A stretch of DNA of 12,899 nt from Marmoricola sp. (GTDB lineage Bacteria > Actinomycetota > Actinomycetes > Propionibacteriales > Nocardioidaceae): assembly GCA_030151765.1 (NCBI GenBank), contig JASLCW010000448.1:1-12899 (forward strand), given 5' to 3'. The first letter of the stretch is position 1. Every line of letters begins with the position of its first letter. The notes beneath the pieces are model-generated. The model was not told where the DNA came from. It did not search any database and saw nothing but the letters and a program-made list of their open reading frames with translations. Positions 6,499-12,813 of this stretch are shown here, one piece after another. The position numbers were made by a program, and so were the translations under genes.

Positions 6499-7410
6499 AT
6501 GCAGCGCAGCAGGGTCCTGGTTCTCGTGGCCGCCCTCTCCGTCCTGAGCTGGTGGATCATCGGCTACCTGCCCTGGCTGGTGTCGGGTCTCCGCTTCACC
6601 GCTGACTCGGGCCACCTGGGCAGTGCCGGGGAGGGTACGGCGGGCGTGGTGATGCCGCTGCCGATGGTGGCGGGTGCCCTGCCGGAACTGGTCGCCGGTG
6701 CCGTCGTGGGCGGCGTCGTGGCCGGCCTGCTCCCGATCGCGGTGACCCATGTGCCGCGCCCGCTCGCGATCCTCGTCGTGTGGCTGGTCGTACTCGTCAG
6801 CGGCGCGTTGGCGGTCGCGATCAGCGCACGTCAGGTGCGCGCCGCCGCGCACGGCTACTTCGCCTCCGACACCCGCGTCCTCGCTGGGCTCGGCGCCGCC
6901 TTCGCGGCGGCCCTCGTGGTCGGTCTCATCGCCGGATCGCTGTCCGTGCATTGGCACCCGCTGGCGGCGATCGCGGCCGCCCTGGTCGCCGGCACGATGC
7001 GCACCTGGGTGGCCGCCTTCGTGCCGCAGGGGCGGCTCAGCCCCGACACGATCTCGTGGATCGCCGCGGTTCTGCTGGCGCTGATCCTCGGTGCCGGGCT
7101 GGCCGTCTCCGTGCACCGGACGGCTCGGGCGGTGCTGGCCTGGCCGGTGGCCCTCGCCGTCCTGTGGCTCACCGGGCCGGCGCTGACCGCGGTCGCCTAT
7201 CTCACGGCGCTGCTGCGCCCCTCGAGTGGGCTCCCGGGCTCCCTGGGGGAGCATCTGCACGCGGCCCGCCAGGTCTTCGGCCAGGCGATCGGGCACACGC
7301 ACCCGTCCTTCCTGGCGGTCGCCGTCGCGCTGCTCGCCGGCGTCGCGAGTCTCGTGAAGCACCATCGTCCACCGGTCGCAGGCGAGGATCCCGGTAACCT
7401 GCAGGTATGA
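6499..7410 (+). CDS. Multi-pass membrane protein of unknown function
   Basis: I do not recognise a named family. The 303-residue protein is mostly hydrophobic, with about eight likely transmembrane segments: one at the N-terminus (VLVLVAALSVLSWWIIGYL), one near PELVAGAVVGGVVAGL, and others at PLAILVVWLVVLV, VLAGLGAAFAAALVVGLI, AAIAAALVAG, WIAAVLLALILGAGLAV, WPVALAVLWLTG and FLAVAVALLAGV. It has a short Arg-containing N-terminal tail. ATG 6499 is chosen over TTG 6487; the gene begins 18 nt after the CHAP stop and is probably co-transcribed with it. Its TGA overlaps the ppx ATG (ATGA). In mycobacteria a membrane protein (Rv0497) sits on the other side of ppx, and there is no clear evidence that the two are related. 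Confidence 0.75.
   Translation: MQRSRVLVLVAALSVLSWWIIGYLPWLVSGLRFTADSGHLGSAGEGTAGVVMPLPMVAGALPELVAGAVVGGVVAGLLPIAVTHVPRPLAILVVWLVVLVSGALAVAISARQVRAAAHGYFASDTRVLAGLGAAFAAALVVGLIAGSLSVHWHPLAAIAAALVAGTMRTWVAAFVPQGRLSPDTISWIAAVLLALILGAGLAVSVHRTARAVLAWPVALAVLWLTGPALTAVAYLTALLRPSSGLPGSLGEHLHAARQVFGQAIGHTHPSFLAVAVALLAGVASLVKHHRPPVAGEDPGNLQV
7395..7400 (+). promoter_or_regulatory. -10 element TAACCT for an internal ppx promoter
   Basis: TAACCT matches TANNNT and lies exactly 12 to 7 nt before the ppx ATG at 7407, inside the end of the membrane-protein gene. It could drive a leaderless ppx transcript independent of the upstream CHAP gene. No strong Shine-Dalgarno is near the ATG, so ppx would otherwise rely on coupling through the ATGA overlap. 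Confidence 0.4.
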
Positions 7411-8342
7411 GGCTGGGCGTTCTCGACATCGGCTCGAACACCGGGCACCTGCTCATCTTCGATGCACATGCAGGTGCCGCGCCGATGCCCGCCTCGTCGT
7501 ACAAGGAGGCGCTGCGGCTCGCCGAGCAGATCGATCCGTCGGGTGCGATGACCGAGGAAGGCACCCAGTCCCTCTCCCTCTTCGTGGCGAGTGCGTTGCG
7601 CCTCGCCGAGGACAAGGGCTGCGAGCAGATCCATGCCTTCGCGACCTCCGCCGTGCGCGACGCCAGCAACTCCGACGAGGTGCTCGCCGAGGTACGCCGC
7701 AACACCGGCGCGGAGATCCAGGTCCTTCCCGGTGAGCACGAGGCCCGGCTGACCTTCCTCGCCGTGCGCCGCTGGTTCGGCTGGTCCTCGGGGCAGCTGG
7801 CGGTCTTCGACATCGGCGGCGGCTCGCTCGAGATCGCCTGCGGCGCCGACGAGGCGCCCTCGGTCGCGCAGTCACTGCCGCTCGGCGCCGGGAGGCTCAC
7901 CCGCACCTTCTTCGCCGACGGCGACACCAGCCCCGACCGTGTCCGCGAGGTGCGTCGCCAGATCCGCGCGATGCTCGCCAACGGAGCCGGTGAGGTCCTG
8001 CGTGCCGGAGCCCCCGACCACGCCGTGGCCACCTCCAAGACCTTCCGCTCGCTGGCCCGGATCTGTGGTGCCGCGCCCTCCGAGGAGGGCCCCTTCGTAC
8101 GCCGCCTGCTCGCGGCCTCCCAGCTCGAGGAATGGGTGCCCAAGCTGGCGTCGATGCAGCGCGACGAGATCGCCACGCTGCCGGGTGTCTCGGTCGAGCG
8201 CGCCCACCAGATGCTGGCCGGCGCCCTGGTCGCCTCGGCGGTGATGGACATCTTCGAGATCCCCGAGCTGGAGATCTGCCCCTGGGCGCTGCGGGAGGGC
8301 GTCGTCCTCGAGCGTCTCGACAAGATGAGCCTCTGGAACTGA
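7407..8342 (+). CDS. ppx: Exopolyphosphatase / pppGpp phosphohydrolase (Ppx/GppA family)
   Basis: This 311-residue protein has the two ASKHA phosphate loops of Ppx/GppA enzymes, LDIGSNT at 6-12 and FDIGGGSLE at 134-142, plus the catalytic-region block GEHEARLTFLAV (109-120). The tail EICPWALREGVVLERLD matches the mycobacterial Rv0496 group (Ppx1). Such enzymes release phosphate from polyphosphate and, in some cases, convert pppGpp to ppGpp, so it may link phosphate storage to the stringent response. It has only the two N-terminal domains, as in other short actinobacterial members. One oddity is Gly13 in GSNTGHLL, where related proteins as I remember them carry Val. It overlaps the membrane-protein gene by 4 nt and the following TIM-barrel gene by 1 nt (TGATG), so translation is likely coupled. 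Confidence 0.9.
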   Translation: MRLGVLDIGSNTGHLLIFDAHAGAAPMPASSYKEALRLAEQIDPSGAMTEEGTQSLSLFVASALRLAEDKGCEQIHAFATSAVRDASNSDEVLAEVRRNTGAEIQVLPGEHEARLTFLAVRRWFGWSSGQLAVFDIGGGSLEIACGADEAPSVAQSLPLGAGRLTRTFFADGDTSPDRVREVRRQIRAMLANGAGEVLRAGAPDHAVATSKTFRSLARICGAAPSEEGPFVRRLLAASQLEEWVPKLASMQRDEIATLPGVSVERAHQMLAGALVASAVMDIFEIPELEICPWALREGVVLERLDKMSLWN

Positions 8343-9124
8343 TGACCTTCGCCCTCTCCACCGCATCGGTCTACCCGGAGAGCACGACCGCGGCCTTCGC
8401 CTATGCCTCGCGGCTGGGCTACGACGCGGTGGAGGTGATGGTCGCCCTCGATCCGGTCAGCCAGTCGGCGGATCGGCTGCGACACCTGTCGGAGTACCAC
8501 GAGATCCCCATCTGCGCGGTCCATGCGCCCACGCTGCTGATCACGCAGCGGGTCTGGGGCGAGCCCTGGATGAAGCTCGAGCGCAGTGCCGACCTGGCCC
8601 GTGCGGTCGGCGCCGACGTGGTCGTCGTCCATCCGCCCTTCCGGTGGCAGCGCGGCTACGCGGAGACCTTCGTCGCCGGCATCGCCGAGCTGGAGGACCG
8701 CACCAGCATCGCCTTCGCCGTCGAGAACATGTATCCGTGGCGGGCCACCGCGAAGCGGGAGATGGAGATGTACGTACCCGGGTGGGATCCGTCGTACGAG
8801 ACCTATGCCAACACGACGATCGACCTTTCCCACGCGGCCACCGCACACAGCGATCCGCTCGAGATGGCGCAGCGCATGGGTGACCAGTTGCGGCACATAC
8901 ACCTGACCGACGGCAAGGGCTCGGCCAAGGACGAGCACCTGGTGCCGGGACGTGGCAACCAGCCGGTGGCGGAACTCCTCGAGTACCTCGCCGAGCGCGA
9001 CTTCGCGGGGCACATCGTGGCGGAGATCAACACCCGTCGCTGCAATTCGAAGGAGGAGCGCGAGGCGGACCTGCTGCAGTCGCTTGCTTTCGCCAGGCTC
9101 CATTTCGCGGCGACCAGGAGGTGA
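8342..9124 (+). CDS. Sugar phosphate isomerase/epimerase-like TIM-barrel protein
   Basis: This 260-residue protein belongs to the xylose-isomerase-like / AP endonuclease 2 TIM-barrel superfamily. Strand-end metal-ligand blocks are visible in order: VHAPTLL, VVVHPPF, FAVENMY (Glu), TIDLSHA (Asp, His), HIHLTDGKG (His, Asp) and IVAEINT (Glu). It most resembles the Rv0498-type proteins found beside ppx in mycobacteria; their substrate is not known to me. ATG 8342 is used because it opens the first strand (TFALSTASVYP) and overlaps the ppx stop as TGATG. The frame extends upstream to 8132 within ppx, but that extra 70 residues is ppx read in another frame. A strong ribosome-binding site for the ABC gene straddles its stop codon. 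Confidence 0.82.
   Translation: MTFALSTASVYPESTTAAFAYASRLGYDAVEVMVALDPVSQSADRLRHLSEYHEIPICAVHAPTLLITQRVWGEPWMKLERSADLARAVGADVVVVHPPFRWQRGYAETFVAGIAELEDRTSIAFAVENMYPWRATAKREMEMYVPGWDPSYETYANTTIDLSHAATAHSDPLEMAQRMGDQLRHIHLTDGKGSAKDEHLVPGRGNQPVAELLEYLAERDFAGHIVAEINTRRCNSKEEREADLLQSLAFARLHFAATRR
9116..9124 (+). promoter_or_regulatory. Near-perfect Shine-Dalgarno of the ABC ATPase gene
   Basis: AGGAGGTGA is complementary over nine bases to the 3' end of 16S rRNA and lies 6 nt (from AGGAGG) before the ATG at 9128. It overlaps the TGA of the preceding gene. It is the strongest ribosome-binding site in the window. Confidence 0.8.
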
Positions 9125-9127
9125 CCG

Positions 9128-9841
9128 ATGACAGCAGTGCAGGCGCGGGGACTCACGGTGACAAGGGGCGGCCGTGAGGTGCTGCACGATCTCGACTTCG
9201 AGATCGCGGCCGGCGAGGTGCTCGGGCTGCTCGGCCCGTCGGGGTGCGGCAAGTCCACCTTGCTGCGATCGGTCGTCGGGGTGCAGGCGGGTATCAGCGG
9301 CTCACTCGAGGTGCTCGGCGAGCCGGCCGGGGCCAAGGGCCTGCGCGGCCGGATCGGCTATGTCACGCAGGCGGCCAGCGTGTACGACGACCTGAGCGTC
9401 GTCGAGAACCTGCACTTCTTCGCGCGCGTGCTGGGCGCCGGTCGTGCCGACGTCGACCGATGCCTGGAGCGCATCGATCTCGTCGCCGAGCGCGATCACC
9501 TCGTCCGGCGGCTCAGTGGCGGCCAGCGCTCCCGGGTCAGCCTCGCCGTCGCGCTCCTGGGCAAGCCGGACCTGCTCGTCCTCGACGAGCCGACCGTCGG
9601 GCTCGACCCGGTGCTGCGCCGCGATCTCTGGAATCTCTTCCATGAGCTCGCCGACGGAGGCATCGGCCTGATCGTGTCCAGTCACGTCATGGACGAGGCC
9701 CGGCGGTGCGACCGGCTGCTGTTGATGCGTGAGGGCAGGCTGCTCGCGTCCGGATCGCCGGCGGAGATCACCGCACGCACCGGGACCTCCGAGATCGAGG
9801 ACGCCTTCCTCGCCCTGGTCGCGGGGGAGGCCGCGGCATGA
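9128..9841 (+). CDS. ABC transporter ATP-binding protein
   Basis: This 237-residue nucleotide-binding subunit has all canonical motifs: Walker A GPSGCGKST (36-44), Q-loop Gln81 in YVTQA, signature LSGGQ (129-133), Walker B LLVLDEP (149-155) and H-loop His186 in SSHVMDE. The sequence style is that of ABC-2-type exporters (DrrA/YadG-like). It hydrolyses ATP at the inner face of the membrane to power the adjoining permease, whose start overlaps its stop as ATGA. There is no substrate-binding protein nearby, which supports export. The cargo is not identifiable and may be a drug, lipid or polymer. The pair is not part of the mycobacterial Rv0495c-Rv0500 order, so it is likely an insertion. Confidence 0.93.
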   Translation: MTAVQARGLTVTRGGREVLHDLDFEIAAGEVLGLLGPSGCGKSTLLRSVVGVQAGISGSLEVLGEPAGAKGLRGRIGYVTQAASVYDDLSVVENLHFFARVLGAGRADVDRCLERIDLVAERDHLVRRLSGGQRSRVSLAVALLGKPDLLVLDEPTVGLDPVLRRDLWNLFHELADGGIGLIVSSHVMDEARRCDRLLLMREGRLLASGSPAEITARTGTSEIEDAFLALVAGEAAA

Positions 9842-10575
9842 CGCCCCGGATCACCCTCGCGGTGGCTGGCCGGGTCTTGCGCCAGCTCGCCCGCGATCGT
9901 CGTACTGTCGCGATGTTGGTCCTGCTGCCGGTGGCCGTTCTGGCCTTGCTGCATTGGATGTTCACGAGTCTGCCCGGCTTCGGCTTCGTTGCGCTCGCCC
10001 CGGCGCTATTGGCCCTGATCCCCTTCATCGTGATGTTCCTGGTGACCTCGGTGACCACCCTGCGCGAACGTACATCGGGCACTCTCGAGCGCCTGTTGGC
10101 GATGCCCATGGGTCGCGGTGACTTCCTGCTCGGCTATGCGCTCGCCTTCGGCGCGGTCGCGGTCGTCCAGTCGCTGCTGGCCGTCTGGGTGTCGATCACC
10201 TGGCTCGGCCTCGATGTGGCCGCGCCGGTCGTCTGGCTCGCGGTGGTCGCCGTCGCCGATGCGGTGCTCGGGACCGCGCTCGGTCTCTTCGTGTCCGCCT
10301 TCGCGCGCACGGAGTTCCAGGCGGTGCAGTTCATGCCGGTCCTGGTCATCCCGCAGATCCTGCTCTGCGGCCTCTTCGTCGCCCGCGATCAACTCCCCGA
10401 CGTGCTGCGGCAGGTGTCGGACGTGCTGCCGCTCTCCTTCGCCGTCGACGCGATGACGTCGGTCGCCGAGCACGGCGATGCCCCCGGACTCGCGGGCGAT
10501 CTGGCGGTCGTCGTCGGCTACATCGTCGCCGGGCTCATCCTCGGCGCCCTGACGCTCCGCCGCCGTTCGGAGTGA
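9838..10575 (+). CDS. ABC-2 type transporter permease
   Basis: This 245-residue integral membrane subunit has six likely transmembrane segments: TVAMLVLLPVAVLALLHW, ALLALIPFIVMFLVTSV, GYALAFGAVAVVQSLLAVWV, WLAVVAVADAVLGTALGLFV, PVLVIPQILLCGLFV and VVVGYIVAGLILGALTL. The block LRERTSGTLERLLAMP at about 76-91 is typical of ABC-2 permeases (DrrB/YadH-like), as is the large outer loop before the last helix with a DVLRQVSDVLPLSFAVDA pattern. It overlaps the ATPase gene by 4 nt and is expected to form a complex of two ATPases and two permeases. A 27-bp gap with a possible new promoter separates it from proline dehydrogenase. Confidence 0.9.
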   Translation: MTPRITLAVAGRVLRQLARDRRTVAMLVLLPVAVLALLHWMFTSLPGFGFVALAPALLALIPFIVMFLVTSVTTLRERTSGTLERLLAMPMGRGDFLLGYALAFGAVAVVQSLLAVWVSITWLGLDVAAPVVWLAVVAVADAVLGTALGLFVSAFARTEFQAVQFMPVLVIPQILLCGLFVARDQLPDVLRQVSDVLPLSFAVDAMTSVAEHGDAPGLAGDLAVVVGYIVAGLILGALTLRRRSE

Positions 10576-10590
10576 CGACCGGTCCGGGGT

Positions 10591-10596
10591 TACCGT
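10591..10596 (+). promoter_or_regulatory. -10 element TACCGT for proline dehydrogenase
   Basis: TACCGT matches TANNNT and lies exactly 12 to 7 nt before the GTG start at 10603, in the short gap after the permease gene. It predicts a leaderless proline dehydrogenase mRNA that could be expressed separately from the ABC genes. A weak -35 may lie near TTCGGA at 10566-10571. Confidence 0.45.
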
Positions 10597-10602
10597 GAGC
10601 GA

Positions 10603-11532
10603 GTGCTGCGCCAACCACTGTTGATGCTCGCCGGGAGCGAGCAGGTCAAGGAACTCGTCACCAAGCTGCCGGTGAGCAGTTCGATCGTGAACAGGTACGT
10701 CCCGGGTGAGCAGATCGAGGACGCCGTCGCCGCCGGTGAGCGGCTCGTCGCCGACGGGCTGCTGCTGAGCTTCGATCATCTCGGTGAGGACACCCTGGAC
10801 GAGGCGCAGGCCGAGGCGACGGTGACGGCCTACCTCGATCTTCTGCAGGCACTGGCCGCCGCCGGCCTGACCGGGAGTGCCGAGGTGAGCGTGAAGCTCT
10901 CCGCGATCGGCCAGGCACTGCCCGAGATCGGGCCCAAGGTCAGCCTCGAGAATGCCCGCCGGATCTGCCGGGCCGCGCGCAATGCCGGCACGACGGTCAC
11001 CCTCGACATGGAGGACCACACCACCACCGACCAGACGCTGGACACCCTGCACGAGCTGCGCAAGGACTATCCCGAGACGGGCGCCGTCCTCCAGGCCTAT
11101 CTGCGCCGGACCGAGGCCGACTGCCGGGCGCTCGCCCACGAGGGCTCCCGGGTGCGCCTGTGCAAGGGTGCGTACGACGAGCCCGAGTCGGTCGCCTTCC
11201 AGTCCCGCCTCGACGTCGACAAGTCCTATGTCCGCTGCCTGAAGGTGCTGATGAGCGGCGCGGGCTATCCGATGATCGCCAGCCACGACCCGCGGATGAT
11301 CCGGATCGCCGGCGCGCTGGCGACCCGCTTCGACCGGGCGCCGGGGAGCTACGAGTTCCAGATGCTCTACGGCATCCGTCCCGACGAGCAGCGCCGGCTG
11401 GCCAGCACCGGCGAGCGGATGCGGATCTACATCCCTTACGGCACCGAGTGGTACGGCTACCTCATGAGAAGGCTCGCGGAGCGGCCCGCGAACCTGACAT
11501 TCTTCCTGCGTTCGCTTGTCTCGAAGAAGTAG
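10603..11532 (+). CDS. putB: Proline dehydrogenase (monofunctional PutB/PruB type)
   Basis: This 309-residue FAD enzyme oxidises L-proline to delta-1-pyrroline-5-carboxylate (P5C). Recognisable blocks are SVKLSAIGQ (96-104), TLDMEDHT (133-140), VRLCKGAY (184-191), EFQMLYGIR (251-259) and the substrate-binding tail YGTEWYGYLMRRLAERP (279-295). It is the short monofunctional form with no fused P5C dehydrogenase, and no pruA-like gene is seen in the window. GTG 10603 gives the family-typical start reading MLRQ, and a -10 motif is placed for leaderless transcription. Its stop overlaps the ribosome-binding site of proC 9 nt before that gene, so the catabolic enzyme and the reductase that reverses its chemistry are made together. 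Confidence 0.93.
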   Translation: MLRQPLLMLAGSEQVKELVTKLPVSSSIVNRYVPGEQIEDAVAAGERLVADGLLLSFDHLGEDTLDEAQAEATVTAYLDLLQALAAAGLTGSAEVSVKLSAIGQALPEIGPKVSLENARRICRAARNAGTTVTLDMEDHTTTDQTLDTLHELRKDYPETGAVLQAYLRRTEADCRALAHEGSRVRLCKGAYDEPESVAFQSRLDVDKSYVRCLKVLMSGAGYPMIASHDPRMIRIAGALATRFDRAPGSYEFQMLYGIRPDEQRRLASTGERMRIYIPYGTEWYGYLMRRLAERPANLTFFLRSLVSKK

Positions 11533-11541
11533 GAGTGACTC

Positions 11542-12342
11542 GTGGCCGTCTCGATCATCGGTGTGGGCGTCATGGGGGAGACCCTGCTGTCGGGCCTGGT
11601 CAGGGCCGGTACGCCGGCCTCCGACCTGCTCGTCTGCGAGAAGCGACCCGAGCGCGCCGCCGAGCTGACCGGGAAGTACGGCGTCACCGTGACCGGCGAC
11701 ATGGGCACGGTGGCCGCCTCCGAGACGATCGCCCTGGTGGTCAAGCCGCAGGACATGGGTGACGTGCTCGACGAGCTCGCGCCGCATCTGCGCCCGGGGC
11801 AGCTGCTGGTCAGCCTGGCGGCCGGCATCACCACGGCCTTCATCGAGGAGCGGGTGCCCGACGGCGTCGCCGTCGTACGCGTCATGCCCAACACGCCGGC
11901 CCTGGTCGACGAGGGCATGGCGGCGATCTCGCCCGGCACCCACTGCGATGAGCAGCATCTCGCCCGCGCCGAGGCGATCCTCAGCGCCACCGGCAGGGTC
12001 GTGCGCGTCCCCGAGAAGCAGCAGGACGCGGTCACGGCCATCTCCGGCTCCGGTCCGGCCTACCTCTTCTTCGTGGTCGAGGCGATGATCGAGGCCGGCG
12101 TCCACCTCGGCCTGCCGCGTACGACGGCCACCGAGCTGGTGGTCCAGACCGTCGTCGGCTCCGCGAAACTGCTCCGCGAGACCGGTGAGCACCCGACGGT
12201 CCTGCGCGAGCAGGTGACCTCGCCGGGCGGCACCACGGCGGCCGCGATCCGCGAACTCGAGGACCACAAGGTCCGGGCCGCCTTCATCACCGCGATGGAA
12301 GCCGCACGCAATCGCTCCCGCGACCTCGCTTCCGGCTCTTAA
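11542..12342 (+). CDS. proC: Pyrroline-5-carboxylate reductase
   Basis: This 266-residue enzyme reduces P5C to L-proline with NAD(P)H, the last step of proline synthesis. The N-terminal Rossmann motif is IIGVGVMG (5-12), followed by VVKPQD (66-71), VMPNTPALV (114-122), and the C-terminal dimer and active-site blocks ISGSGPAYLFFVVEAM (167-182) and QVTSPGGTTAAAI (224-236). The length is normal. GTG 11542 is supported by AGGAG at 11531-11535, 6 nt before it, overlapping the proline dehydrogenase stop. Gene order (proC before a BldC-like gene and bS22) matches mycobacterial Rv0500-Rv0500B. A hairpin with a T-run begins directly after the stop. Confidence 0.95.
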   Translation: MAVSIIGVGVMGETLLSGLVRAGTPASDLLVCEKRPERAAELTGKYGVTVTGDMGTVAASETIALVVKPQDMGDVLDELAPHLRPGQLLVSLAAGITTAFIEERVPDGVAVVRVMPNTPALVDEGMAAISPGTHCDEQHLARAEAILSATGRVVRVPEKQQDAVTAISGSGPAYLFFVVEAMIEAGVHLGLPRTTATELVVQTVVGSAKLLRETGEHPTVLREQVTSPGGTTAAAIRELEDHKVRAAFITAMEAARNRSRDLASGS

Positions 12343-12343
12343 C

Positions 12344-12363
12344 TGGTCCAAACGGACCATTTT
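12344..12363 (+). terminator. Short intrinsic terminator after proC
   Basis: TGGTCC (12344-12349), loop AAAC, GGACCA (12354-12359) and TTTT (12360-12363) begin 1 nt after the proC stop. The stem is only 6 bp, so termination may be partial. The same palindrome could instead be an operator for the next gene, as it looks like the TGGT/ACCA half-sites bound by some GntR-family proteins. Confidence 0.5.
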
Positions 12364-12431
12364 GCAAGCCGACACGCCGAACAACAGAAATCTCTATGGT
12401 GAATCTCTTCCCCATGAGTCCCACAAGGCTC

Positions 12432-12437
12432 TATTCT
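12432..12437 (+). promoter_or_regulatory. Possible -10 element TATTCT for the BldC-like gene
   Basis: TATTCT matches TANNNT within the 166-bp gap after proC, which is less GC-rich than its surroundings as promoter regions often are. TTCCCC 18 bp upstream is only a weak -35. Transcription from here would give a leader of about 65 nt. TATGGT at 12395-12400 is an alternative -10. Confidence 0.3.
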
Positions 12438-12460
12438 CCACTCAGCGCGCACGAATGATG

Positions 12461-12480
12461 CTCCGGTGGGGAAGCCGGAG
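12461..12480 (+). other. Stem-loop in the leader of the BldC-like gene
   Basis: CTCCGG and CCGGAG pair perfectly around the 8-nt loop TGGGGAAG, 28 nt before the ATG at 12509. There is no T-run, so it is not an intrinsic terminator. It could affect mRNA stability or translation, but no riboswitch family is recognised. Confidence 0.35.
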
Positions 12481-12508
12481 GGCGTGCGCAACAGAAAGAT
12501 GGTGCGCG

Positions 12509-12715
12509 ATGGCTCCCAGCGTGTCCGGTGACATCTCCGACGTGAAATTCCTGACGATTGCCGAGGTCGCCTCGGTGATGCGTGTCTCCAAGATGACCGT
12601 CTATCGACTGGTCCACAACGGCGATCTGCCCGCCGTACGGGTCGGTCGCTCCTTCAGGGTCAGCGAGGACGACGTCAACGAGTACATCAAGAACAGCTTC
12701 TACCAGGCGGGCTGA
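12509..12715 (+). CDS. BldC-like helix-turn-helix DNA-binding protein (excisionase family domain)
   Basis: This 68-residue protein is a single MerR-type winged HTH of the excisionase-family (HTH_17) class: FLTIAEVASVMRVSKMTVYR at about 14-33 forms the HTH and the following GDLPAVRVGRSFRV is the wing. It resembles BldC and the mycobacterial Rv0500A protein, which sits at the same place after proC. BldC-type proteins act as small nucleoid-like transcription regulators that bind direct repeats cooperatively; no phage integrase lies nearby, so a true excisionase role is unlikely. ATG 12509 is chosen because the frame upstream to 12362 has no family-like sequence. The GAAAG 10 nt upstream is only a weak ribosome-binding site. 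Confidence 0.85.
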   Translation: MAPSVSGDISDVKFLTIAEVASVMRVSKMTVYRLVHNGDLPAVRVGRSFRVSEDDVNEYIKNSFYQAG

Positions 12716-12756
12716 GCACCGGCCCGCTGTTAGCTGGACCACCTTCGATTCGTGCG

Positions 12757-12778
12757 CAGGTCACCTGATGGATACCCT
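12757..12778 (+). promoter_or_regulatory. Putative bS22 promoter region with small palindrome
   Basis: TACCCT at 12773-12778 fits TANNNT about 36 bp before the bS22 GTG, with TTCGTG (12749-12754) 18 bp upstream as a weak -35. The 5-1-5 palindrome CAGGTCACCTG (12757-12767) sits between them, where a repressor could act. These are motif matches only. Confidence 0.3.
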
Positions 12779-12813
12779 TACCCGGCATCATCCAAAGTCC
12801 TGAAGGGTCCGTC

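Noticed and set aside
4509..6605. A 698-codon plus-strand frame overlapping the CHAP gene
   Set aside because: Frame-shifted reading of the CHAP gene, rich in Arg/His, no signal peptide or domain.
4378..7365. A 995-codon open frame on the minus strand opposite the CHAP and membrane genes
   Set aside because: It is antisense to clear genes, has low-complexity Arg/Gly/Asp/His composition and no domain pattern; long empty frames are common in GC-rich DNA.
8132..8341. Upstream extension of the TIM-barrel gene
   Set aside because: The added residues are ppx sequence in another frame; ATG 8342 starts the conserved first strand and overlaps the ppx stop as TGATG.
7202..9187. A 661-codon minus-strand open frame opposite ppx and the TIM-barrel gene
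   Set aside because: Covers two genes with intact motifs on the other strand; no recognisable protein features.
10006..12384. A 792-codon minus-strand open frame opposite the permease, proline dehydrogenase and proC
   Set aside because: Shadow of three well-identified genes, with shadow-type composition and no motifs.
12362..12508. Upstream extension of the BldC-like gene from TTG 12362
   Set aside because: The region holds a terminator-like tail, promoter-like motifs and a hairpin, and the extra residues look unlike the family.
12509..12715. Phage excisionase
   Set aside because: No integrase, attachment site or phage gene nearby, and the gene order matches the chromosomal Rv0500A position.
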